From: Candidatus Obscuribacterales bacterium
GTDB lineage: Bacteria > Cyanobacteriota > Vampirovibrionia > Obscuribacterales > Obscuribacteraceae
Assembly (NCBI GenBank): GCA_019744775.1
Contig: JAIETZ010000002.1
Coordinates: forward strand, 124,001-188,000
Length of the DNA: 64,000 nt
Direction: 5' to 3'
This document shows positions 24,267 to 29,982 of the stretch, one piece after another. Under the pieces are notes generated by a model. That model searched no databases and had not been told where the DNA came from. It saw only the letters and a program-made list of their open reading frames with translations. The position numbers and the translations under genes were made by a program. Position 1 is the stretch's first letter. Each line of letters opens with the position of its first letter.

Positions 24267-24281
24267 TTTCCTCTTCATCCT

Positions 24282-24428
24282 CTAGCTGCTTCTTAATGTC
24301 AGCCAGCCGTGTAATCCGATATTCATACCCCCCCATTTGGGAGATCCTTCACTGCAACGAGATTGCAACCTGCGCACATGGTCAAGCTCTGTTGCCACCA
24401 TTACCCATGGGTCATTTTCGTAGGTCAT
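24282..24428 (-). pseudogene. Short gene apparently frameshifted at a 7-G run
   Basis: ATG 24428 overlaps the upstream stop (ATGA) and opens 48 codons (MTYENDPWVMVATELDHVRR...). After a run of seven G (24334-24328 on the - strand) the frame reaches a TAG at 24282. The frame shifted by -1 stays open to 24229 and reads YEYRITRLADIKKQLEDEEE, which looks like a natural helical C-terminus. One extra G, or ribosomal/polymerase slippage on the run, would give a 66-codon protein. It could be an assembly error, a real mutation or slippage control. Confidence 0.5.
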
Positions 24429-24640
24429 ACTTTTACCTTCTTCTTGCGGTTCAAACGCTCTTTGTTGACGCTAGAATCTAGACCTTCCATATAGCCAGCA
24501 AGCGATCTAAGGGTTTCTGTTACTTCCTGCCATTTATTCTTTTCTGCCAATTCAGACACGTGCTTAAATGTGTCCGGCATATGCTTTGCTCTCGCATACT
24601 GACGATATTTAATAAGTTCACTTCTTGTATATCCACTCAT
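24425..24640 (-). CDS. Small basic helical phage protein
   Basis: This 71-residue protein is helical (SELIKYRQYARAKHM; VSELAEKNKWQEVTETLRSLAGYMEG) with a very basic tail (KERLNRKKKVKV). GAAGGAG lies upstream. It could bind RNA or DNA; unassigned. Its stop overlaps the frameshifted gene that follows. Confidence 0.58.
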   Translation of the reverse strand: MSGYTRSELIKYRQYARAKHMPDTFKHVSELAEKNKWQEVTETLRSLAGYMEGLDSSVNKERLNRKKKVKV

Positions 24641-24661
24641 TTCATTTCTCCTTCTAAAATT

Positions 24662-24732
24662 GTGGGATAGAGCCGCTATTTAGCTAGACGCTCATCCCAT
24701 AGGTGCAGGGCAACTCTCAGACCCCGCCCTGC
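24662..24732 (-). other. Two stem-loops in the gap before 24640
   Basis: TGGGAT-a-GAGC (24662-24672) pairs with GCTCATCCCA (24690-24699) across one bulge, and GCAGGGC (24703-24709) pairs with GCCCTGC (24726-24732). They fill the 116-nt gap between two early genes, where neighbours are otherwise fused by overlaps. No T-run follows. They may protect or process the long early mRNA. Confidence 0.45.
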
Positions 24733-24756
24733 TAGGGCTTTGGAGGACTCCACCAA

Positions 24757-25014
24757 TTACTTGGTGGCAGCACCTGAGGCTTTGTTCTCGCGTTGCAACT
24801 TCAAGATGTTGACCGCGTGTGTCATCTTCTTTTCGAGAGCCTCAACACGCTTTTCAAGTTCGTAATTTCTTACTGCCAAAATGCCTATGGCTTTAGCTTG
24901 TTTCTGAGTGATCTCATACAATGCACCGGGTGTTAGAACCGTTGCATTATCTACTGCCATTACTGGCAAAGCAGCCACCATCATTACAGATAGTGCTATT
25001 AGTTGTTTTTTCAT
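24757..25014 (-). CDS. Exported coiled-coil protein, paralogue B
   Basis: This 85-residue protein has a signal peptide (MKKQLIALSVMMVAALPVMA then VDNA) and a coiled coil (AKAIGILAVRNYELEKRVEALEKKMTHAVNILKLQ). It is clearly related in design to the protein at 20852-21103. I chose ATG 25014 after AAAAGGAG; the in-frame extension upstream lacks a ribosome binding site. It would act in the periplasm or at the outer face of the inner membrane. Confidence 0.7.
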   Translation of the reverse strand: MKKQLIALSVMMVAALPVMAVDNATVLTPGALYEITQKQAKAIGILAVRNYELEKRVEALEKKMTHAVNILKLQRENKASGAATK

Positions 25015-25037
25015 TTCGTTCTCCTTTTGTTTATTGA

Positions 25038-25175
25038 TTAGTGAATAGCTACATGCACTTGAAACCAATGAATGAGCCAAGGCAAGTCAAAGCAGAGGAA
25101 TCGCAATAGCGTAAAAGCCGTTAAAACCATTCCAATGATCGCAAAAACAGCGACATCGCCAAAACTTCCGTACAT
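25038..25175 (-). CDS. 45-residue membrane protein
   Basis: ATG 25175 follows AAGGAGAG and opens 45 codons coding for one or two hydrophobic helices (VAVFAIIGMVLTAFTLLRFL; FDLPWLIHWFQVHV). It lies directly upstream of the exported coiled-coil protein B, with which it may form a pair (inner-membrane plus periplasmic partner); this is an inference from adjacency. Confidence 0.55.
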   Translation of the reverse strand: MYGSFGDVAVFAIIGMVLTAFTLLRFLCFDLPWLIHWFQVHVAIH

Positions 25176-25235
25176 ACTCTCTCCTTCTGTGTGCGTCCTA
25201 TAAGGACTGTTTTGTTTCATTGTTAAGCTGATAAC

Positions 25236-25496
25236 TTAACTGTCGTCAATACCAGGCATTTCGTTAGTGCGTGCGGGACACTCACATCCGTCAACCAGCT
25301 TGACCAATTCCTGAAAGATTTCATCTTGCACGTCTTCGGCAATGTCCGACCACCACCATTCAAATCCTTTCCTGTCTAGGAGCATATGCAACGTATTGAA
25401 TGCCTTCTGTTGATTCAATGGCAGTGTTTTTACTTGTTCACGCCATTTAACGTCTTTGTCAAATACGTACTCATTGATTTGTTGGAGTGTTTTCAC
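25236..25496 (-). CDS. Small unknown phage protein
   Basis: This 86-residue protein is helical with a Trp cluster (GFEWWWSDIAEDVQDEIFQELVKLVD) and a short C-terminal Cys pair (CEC). It overlaps the upstream gene by 4 nt. No family is recognised. Confidence 0.58.
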   Translation of the reverse strand: MKTLQQINEYVFDKDVKWREQVKTLPLNQQKAFNTLHMLLDRKGFEWWWSDIAEDVQDEIFQELVKLVDGCECPARTNEMPGIDDS

Positions 25497-25789
25497 TTCC
25501 CTAATACCTCTCTTGCTTTTGCTCCTAAATCCTTCCCTATTGGCTTGTAAGCCTTGCCTGTTTCATCCTTGCTCAAATAGCGGTAAGTCTTTGGATCAGC
25601 GTAAAATTTCAGAGTCTTTTCCAGGTTCATAATGCGATTCATGAATCGATGGAAATCATCACTCTTTTCGCGCAGGAGTCTATGAGCATTAGCTCTCACG
25701 ACTTCAATGCATTCAATATCTGAGCCGTGATAACCAGCACACTTATTGCACTGTATGACTTGATTTGATTCGGGATATTCGCAAACCAT
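25493..25789 (-). CDS. Phage protein with N-terminal Cys cluster and 'FYADP' motif
   Basis: This 98-residue protein has a small zinc-binding-like N-terminus (VIQCNKCAGYHGSDIEC) followed by a helix and the motif LEKTLKFYADPKTYRY...DLGAKAREVL. The 'l..YADp.tY' to 'd.G..AR..L' pattern is shared by many small phage proteins of unknown function. Coupled to the downstream gene. Confidence 0.65.
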   Translation of the reverse strand: MVCEYPESNQVIQCNKCAGYHGSDIECIEVVRANAHRLLREKSDDFHRFMNRIMNLEKTLKFYADPKTYRYLSKDETGKAYKPIGKDLGAKAREVLGK

Positions 25790-25794
25790 CTTTT

Positions 25795-25872
25795 CTAAAC
25801 CCTATTCGCTACAAAAACCAAAGACACAATCATCACGACTGCCCCTAAGGCAAGTCCGATAGCGATACACAT
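25795..25872 (-). CDS. 25-residue hydrophobic peptide
   Basis: ATG 25872 opens 25 codons coding for one membrane helix (IGLALGAVVMIVSLVFV). GGGAGG lies 9-10 nt upstream, inside the 3' end of the preceding gene, which it overlaps in another frame. The good ribosome binding site and exact filling of the gap to the next gene favour a real product. Confidence 0.42.
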   Translation of the reverse strand: MCIAIGLALGAVVMIVSLVFVANRV

Positions 25873-26231
25873 TTGTCATTACCCTCCCAAATAAATGCAG
25901 ACTGCAAAGCTTCCTGCGGTGTTTCAAAGCTGGTATGAGCGTCTTTTGTATAAGCACGAATGCGCCAATCTTCGGGACCGTGACACTCTAAGATCACCGG
26001 TGAATGATAAGAACGAGGCTCGCCCCATTTGGTGTATTCAGGCATCTTCAAGACGAGCTTGCCGACTTCGATCACGTTGAGAAAATCAAGACTTACGCGC
26101 CCACCAATTATGCGAAGTAATTCCCGCCTGAGATATCTCAAGTTATTCAGGGCAACGTCATAGCTGCCTGGCTTGTTGCCTATAGCTTCTACCGCAACGG
26201 CAAGTTGTTGGATTACTGTTTCTTCTTTCAT
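25845..26231 (-). CDS. Unknown phage protein
   Basis: This 128-residue protein starts at ATG 26231, 8 nt after AGGAG and overlapping the upstream stop (ATGA). The N-terminal half is helical (LNNLRYLRRELLRIIGG); the C-terminal half has 'HSPVILECHGPEDWRIRAYTKDAHTSFETPQEALQSAFIW', the kind of domain seen in small phage proteins with 'tp.eA..sa' ends. Function unknown. Confidence 0.62.
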   Translation of the reverse strand: MKEETVIQQLAVAVEAIGNKPGSYDVALNNLRYLRRELLRIIGGRVSLDFLNVIEVGKLVLKMPEYTKWGEPRSYHSPVILECHGPEDWRIRAYTKDAHTSFETPQEALQSAFIWEGNDKCVSLSDLP

Positions 26232-26383
26232 TTCTTCCACTCCTTCTTAACTGTCCAATGCCAGATGGCTTTTATCCCTTCACCATGCATGAACCCGATG
26301 AATGTCTTCTTCTCGTTCAGCATTACTTTGTCTGCCGGCTTGCCACATAACCGGCATTTGATTTTCTCTTCTTCATCTGGCAT
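26228..26383 (-). CDS. 51-residue zinc-ribbon-like protein
   Basis: This short gene encodes PDEEEKIKCRLCGKPADK, a Cys-x2-Cys knuckle, followed by a basic, Trp-containing end (IWHWTVKKEWKK). Its stop overlaps the next start (ATGA) and its start lies 11 nt inside the upstream gene. The continuous coupling is the evidence for translation. Likely nucleic acid binding; unassigned. Confidence 0.58.
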   Translation of the reverse strand: MPDEEEKIKCRLCGKPADKVMLNEKKTFIGFMHGEGIKAIWHWTVKKEWKK

Positions 26384-26762
26384 ATCCGCGCATCCTTATA
26401 TCTGAGACTTGCAACAAGACATCACAGATTGCAATTGAGTAACTATCATCACTGGCTACTGCAATGCCAATTCCATTACGTTTTAAACCGCAAACGTATT
26501 TGATCACTCCAACGGCATGATGATTAGCCGCTGACCAGAATTTCCACTCTTGATTATGATGCCGTCTGAGTAGAATCTTGACCGCTGACATAGCATCATT
26601 TATCGACGTTGCTGGAGTAAACTGCCGATGACCGTCATTATTGGACCCGTCAGTAACTCGGACACCGCCATGTTGATTTGTCCAAGTATTATTGCCTGTG
26701 AGCTGCCATTTCATTACATGCTCTGCAATCTTGTTATTAATGTCTACGTCGTTCATTCTCAT
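26373..26762 (-). CDS. Phage ABA-sandwich-like protein
   Basis: This 129-residue protein begins MRMNDVDINNKIAEHVMKWQ and continues with 'RQFTPATSINDAMSAVKILLRR' and 'AVASDDSYSIAICDVLLQ'. The order 'nr.iAe.Vm.w' then 'F.Pst....A..v...l' then an 'aI..AaL' end is typical of the small phage ABA-sandwich family. The start at 26762 overlaps the upstream stop (ATGA), better than the longer in-frame alternative from 26804. Confidence 0.66.
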   Translation of the reverse strand: MRMNDVDINNKIAEHVMKWQLTGNNTWTNQHGGVRVTDGSNNDGHRQFTPATSINDAMSAVKILLRRHHNQEWKFWSAANHHAVGVIKYVCGLKRNGIGIAVASDDSYSIAICDVLLQVSDIRMRGYAR

Positions 26763-26908
26763 TTGTCGATTCTCTTCTTCTTTCCGTCCGGGGTAACTAT
26801 CCAATGTCCTCTATTTGCCATTAACTTGTGTCGTTCTTCTATGTCCTTCAATTCCTGATCAGTCTTTGGCATGGCTTCAAGTGAACGAATGAATTGTTTC
26901 CTTTGCAT
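26759..26908 (-). CDS. 49-residue basic helical protein
   Basis: This gene, too short for common cut-offs, encodes MQRKQFIRSLEAMPKTDQ, a helix, then MANRGHWIVTPDGKKKRIDK. Its stop overlaps the next start by 4 nt. The charged, helical sequence reads like a real protein and not like random frame. Function unknown. Confidence 0.55.
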   Translation of the reverse strand: MQRKQFIRSLEAMPKTDQELKDIEERHKLMANRGHWIVTPDGKKKRIDK

Positions 26909-26911
26909 CAG

Positions 26912-27055
26912 TTATAACCAGTCGTTCTCGCATTCAAGTTCATCAAGTTTCTGTAATTGCCTTAGATTGAAATTGATCATCCTTATCTCTTGAACAAGAG
27001 CAACTCTCCGTTCTTGCAGAGATGCCATTAATTTCAATCTTTCTGAGTACGACAT
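26912..27055 (-). CDS. 47-residue coiled-coil protein
   Basis: The gene encodes a single long amphipathic helix (MSYSERLKLMASLQERRVAL and on to QLQKLDELECENDWL). Its ATG shares a base with the upstream stop (TGATG). Heptad spacing of Leu/Ile/Val suggests a coiled coil. Unassigned. Confidence 0.55.
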   Translation of the reverse strand: MSYSERLKLMASLQERRVALVQEIRMINFNLRQLQKLDELECENDWL

Positions 27056-27264
27056 CAGAACCTCAACAAGATCCCTTGTGCTTCACCTTTCAACGGACCA
27101 AGCATCTCGGCATTGTCGCCAACTAATGCCAGCCTTCCAACTACATGCAGCAATTCATCAAACTGCTTATCTAGCTGATCGCATTCTTGCAGTTGTGCTT
27201 CTTTGCTAGCATTGCAATGGATAAGCTCTCTGAGCTTGGTGGTTAGAACTACTAATTGCGGCAT
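27055..27264 (-). CDS. Small helical phage protein
   Basis: This 69-residue protein begins at ATG 27264, sharing a base with the previous stop (TAATG) and following GGAGG by 7 nt. It is a predicted helical bundle (LVVLTTKLRELIHC; LQECDQLDKQFDELLHVVGRLAL). No family is recognised. Confidence 0.58.
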   Translation of the reverse strand: MPQLVVLTTKLRELIHCNASKEAQLQECDQLDKQFDELLHVVGRLALVGDNAEMLGPLKGEAQGILLRF

Positions 27265-27545
27265 TATGCCTTCCTCCACATTCTATTGATATGACGCTCT
27301 CGCATCTTCTGATCTTCGTTTTCTTTGATACACGGCATCAGGTCAGGGCTTTCATTGATGATGCGGATTTCTTGAGCTGCAGCTTCGTCGCACTTCTGTT
27401 GCCACAAGTTATCGAAGCGCTCATTGAATAGCTTGTCAGCAAGCATTTCTTGCTTGAAGATATCTACTACCTTCATTGCTGTTATTACGAATACTGTGCC
27501 TGTAGCACTGCCTAAGAAACAGGCTATGAATTCACCGGAGTCCAT
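27264..27545 (-). CDS. Small membrane-anchored phage protein
   Basis: This 93-residue protein has one N-terminal membrane helix (FIACFLGSATGTVFVITAMKVV) and a cytoplasmic-type, charged, helical tail (NERFDNLWQQKCDEAAAQEIRI). It overlaps the upstream gene by 14 nt. It forms a pair with the membrane protein before it (27532-27738). Confidence 0.57.
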   Translation of the reverse strand: MDSGEFIACFLGSATGTVFVITAMKVVDIFKQEMLADKLFNERFDNLWQQKCDEAAAQEIRIINESPDLMPCIKENEDQKMRERHINRMWRKA

Positions 27546-27738
27546 CTACTGTTTCCTCCATCATTTCGTTTAGTGTGTCGTTAAGTTCGCCAAGTTCGTT
27601 GGCGATTGTTCTATTGGTGGCTTCGTTTCGTGTGCAATTCCTATCGAATCGGGCACCGAAGTTGAAGCAAACAACTGTTATCGTTACATCCAGCACGATA
27701 TTTATAACTTTCAAAATCTGATCTAGTAACTCGTTCAC
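27532..27738 (-). CDS. Small membrane protein
   Basis: This 68-residue protein, GTG-started after AAGGAGG, has a hydrophobic helix (VINIVLDVTITVVCFNFGA), a basic stretch (RFDRNCTRNE) and an acidic amphipathic C-terminus. It overlaps the next membrane protein gene. Function unknown. Confidence 0.57.
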   Translation of the reverse strand: MNELLDQILKVINIVLDVTITVVCFNFGARFDRNCTRNEATNRTIANELGELNDTLNEMMEETVDGLR

Positions 27739-27747
27739 TTGTCCTCC

Positions 27748-27864
27748 TTAATGTAATGCGTTAATTGCTCTGGCTATGTTGTCCAAACTACTTACGGCGT
27801 AAACAGCCACGACTAACCAACAACATCTAATACTCGTATCTATTACTGTTCTCACCGTGACCAT
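27748..27864 (-). CDS. 38-residue membrane protein
   Basis: ATG 27864 follows an ideal AAGGAGG (6-nt spacing) located inside the 3' end of the upstream gene, and opens 38 codons with one hydrophobic helix (CCWLVVAVYAVSSL). The stop lies just before the ribosome binding site of the next gene. Together these make it likely to be translated. Confidence 0.55.
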   Translation of the reverse strand: MVTVRTVIDTSIRCCWLVVAVYAVSSLDNIARAINALH

Positions 27865-28028
27865 TTCCAACCTCCTTTCTTTTCTTCTGGTTGTTCACCA
27901 GGGTTCGCTAAACAAGACTCACCATCGTTATGCAAGTAACGGAACATGCCTATCTCGAATTCATCCAGGCAACATCTCGATATCCGCCCACACTTCGGGC
28001 ATATGATTGGCTTGTCCGGTTCGGTCAT
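27852..28028 (-). CDS. Small zinc-ribbon protein
   Basis: This 58-residue protein contains PIICPKCGRISRCCLDEFE, a Cys-x2-Cys / Cys-Cys zinc site, and a basic end (KKGGWKWSR). It starts at ATG 28028, overlapping the upstream stop (ATGA). Probably nucleic acid or protein binding. Confidence 0.58.
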   Translation of the reverse strand: MTEPDKPIICPKCGRISRCCLDEFEIGMFRYLHNDGESCLANPGEQPEEKKGGWKWSR

Positions 28029-28474
28029 TGCCCTTCTGCCTCTTTGCCATTTCCTGATCTGCATTTCTTGCAATGACTCTGCGGCACTAGCTTTGCTTTC
28101 TGGTCTTTGCCTTGCTTGCGAAATCCGAATCTAGAACTTATCGGTCCACTGCCACCACAACATGGGCAATCTTTCTCGGCTTCTTTCTCTTCTTGTTGTA
28201 TTTCTTCTGGTGTCATGTCTTTCATACTCCTTAAAAATCCAGCTCCTGGCTTTAGTCTTATTACCGTGAACCTTCCTTCCTCTGTGATCTCGTCATAGAT
28301 TTCATCAACCCTTAATAGGTGTCTCGTATCCTTCCTGCCGGCTCCCATGAATTGCTGACAGTTCTTACATTTCTTGGATCGATAGGAACTACCCGCTTGA
28401 TTCCGCAACAACCGGAAATCTTCTTTCGGTGTCGGTCGTCCACACTCTATGCAATCTATGACGTTATCTTTCAT
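28025..28474 (-). CDS. Zinc-finger protein with two Cys4 clusters
   Basis: This 149-residue protein has two separate metal-binding modules. The first, DCIECGRPTPKEDFRLLRNQ ending in KKCKNC, is the Cys4 fold usual in small phage zinc-ribbon and HNH-associated proteins. The second, DCPCCGGSGPIS ... SHCKKC, resembles a DnaJ-type CxxCxGxG site. ATG 28474 overlaps the upstream stop; the longer in-frame start at 28546 would run through the previous gene. An RNA- or DNA-binding role is likely but not shown. Confidence 0.62.
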   Translation of the reverse strand: MKDNVIDCIECGRPTPKEDFRLLRNQAGSSYRSKKCKNCQQFMGAGRKDTRHLLRVDEIYDEITEEGRFTVIRLKPGAGFLRSMKDMTPEEIQQEEKEAEKDCPCCGGSGPISSRFGFRKQGKDQKAKLVPQSHCKKCRSGNGKEAEGQ

Positions 28475-28746
28475 AAACTGCTTAGCTCCTTGCACAATCG
28501 AGAGAACAACTCCGTTATTTGTTTGACTAGTAAGACAACCTTGCATCTTTTCTGAATCCTTTCCTCTGTCAATTCTTGATACGCTTGCTCTAACGTGTTC
28601 AGTCTTTCTTCCGCTCTGCGTAATGCCTCGCCTGTATCAATGACTCTTTGGTAATGGGCTAGTAATCTGTCATCGATAGTTTGTTCGTGGGGTTGTGTGC
28701 CCTCCCAGATGCCTCCGTATTCGTTTGTGTCGTCTTGGTACGTCAT
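28471..28746 (-). CDS. Helical phage protein
   Basis: This 91-residue protein is acidic at the N-terminus and then a long coiled-coil-like helix (ALRRAEERLNTLEQAYQELTEERIQ). It is 2 nt from the upstream gene and overlaps the next by 4 nt. Unassigned. Confidence 0.56.
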   Translation of the reverse strand: MTYQDDTNEYGGIWEGTQPHEQTIDDRLLAHYQRVIDTGEALRRAEERLNTLEQAYQELTEERIQKRCKVVLLVKQITELFSRLCKELSSL

Positions 28747-28748
28747 TG

Positions 28749-29519
28749 TTATGCGCCTACCAGATAGTCTTTTGTGACAAGACCTAATTCCTTGGAGCCT
28801 CTAACAAATGGACTCCACCAATAAAGCCCACTTTTCCTGGCTTTAAAATGACCGCGAACAAGATGTAAACGCCGACTATCCCTGTTACTGCATGACGAAC
28901 CATTTGACCGATCATTTTGAACATCTAGTCTTAATCGCAATAACTTATGGGAAACAAGCGGAAGCTTTCCGCGTCGCTGCCTAGCCTTATTAAGTCTCTC
29001 GCTAGGAATAACATCAATTGGTACTAACAGATTCTTGCAATTCAAGAGACACAAAACCAAAGCAGATTTGGAAATATCAAGGAAAGTTCGTCTATTAATA
29101 AACTCATCATCTAGAGAATGTGCATGTCGCATTAGCGATGTATTGAATATCTGTGACTCGCAATCAAACTCACATATAAGGGGGGAACAAACAATCTCTC
29201 CAGCCATTTCAAGAAAATGAATTGTTTGCCAAGCAGTACCCTGATCGTTCAGGGCATTAAGCAAATATCCTTGCTTATCGCGTTTGGCACAACCACCAGG
29301 AAATTCAATCCAGAGTTGAGCAAATGGCATTCTTGCATAAGAAATAAACTCGTTATTCTTTCCAATACTCCAATCATTTAATAGAGTGGAAAGTAGTTCG
29401 GTTACAGGGCCGGTTTCAATTACAAACTTCACTGCTTGTATAAGACTGGATTTCAAATCTGTACACCCAACCGTTACTTCTATGTCTGATGCGCGATCAA
29501 TTATTCGATGTATGAACAT
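28749..29519 (-). CDS. Unknown phage protein with basic C-terminal motif
   Basis: This 256-residue protein has a mixed N-terminal domain (FIHRIIDRASDIEV, then MPFAQLWIEFPGG), a hydrophobic 'SALVLCLLNCKNLL' segment, and a basic C-terminus ending RRLHLVRGHFKARKSGLYWWSPFVRGSKELGLV. That 'H.vRGH.r..k.g..wW.p..RG' ending is a recurrent motif in phage proteins of unknown role. ATG 29519 follows GAGGAAAG; the longer frame from 29576 has no such site. Confidence 0.62.
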   Translation of the reverse strand: MFIHRIIDRASDIEVTVGCTDLKSSLIQAVKFVIETGPVTELLSTLLNDWSIGKNNEFISYARMPFAQLWIEFPGGCAKRDKQGYLLNALNDQGTAWQTIHFLEMAGEIVCSPLICEFDCESQIFNTSLMRHAHSLDDEFINRRTFLDISKSALVLCLLNCKNLLVPIDVIPSERLNKARQRRGKLPLVSHKLLRLRLDVQNDRSNGSSCSNRDSRRLHLVRGHFKARKSGLYWWSPFVRGSKELGLVTKDYLVGA

Positions 29520-29529
29520 TACGCTTTCC

Positions 29530-29982
29530 TCACAGTAAAAATGGAATGACGATCTGGGCGACCATACTGGTGGCACTTAGATAAGGGATGAACATGATGC
29601 AGACGTATCTGCCTTTTCTGAATACCTTGTAGACAACCGGGTGACGATCTTTGAACTTGCCTTTGAATTTCACCGTTTCCTTTCCGGGCAATAGATCAAC
29701 GGTTCCCATAAACTCAACAGGACCACGATAGATTTCTTGAATGTCTGCCCCGGGTGCCAGTTTCTTCAGTGGGGGGAGTGGATCACTATCAATAACGCCT
29801 GGCTGTAACTGCAGTTTCGGATGAATAAGTGAATAGGTATCGTTCAATCTATCCTGCACTATTGGCTGAACCGCTTGCCCAATAGATAGCGGAGCAACCA
29901 TAGAAGTATTCGCCTGTACCGGCAACGCCAATGCAAATAAGCTAGTAACTGAAATGAATACTTTTCTGACTGTCAGCTTCAT
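29530..29982 (-). CDS. Exported phage protein of unknown function
   Basis: This 150-residue protein starts with a signal peptide (MKLTVRKVFIS, hydrophobic VTSLFALALP, VQA before NTS) and ends with a second hydrophobic segment (ICMFIPYLSATSMVAQIVIPFLL-like), so it may be membrane-held at its C-terminus. Its first 41 nt overlap the primase 3' end. GGGGAGAG precedes ATG 29982. It could be an envelope-acting early factor such as superinfection exclusion; that is a guess. Confidence 0.6.
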   Translation of the reverse strand: MKLTVRKVFISVTSLFALALPVQANTSMVAPLSIGQAVQPIVQDRLNDTYSLIHPKLQLQPGVIDSDPLPPLKKLAPGADIQEIYRGPVEFMGTVDLLPGKETVKFKGKFKDRHPVVYKVFRKGRYVCIMFIPYLSATSMVAQIVIPFLL

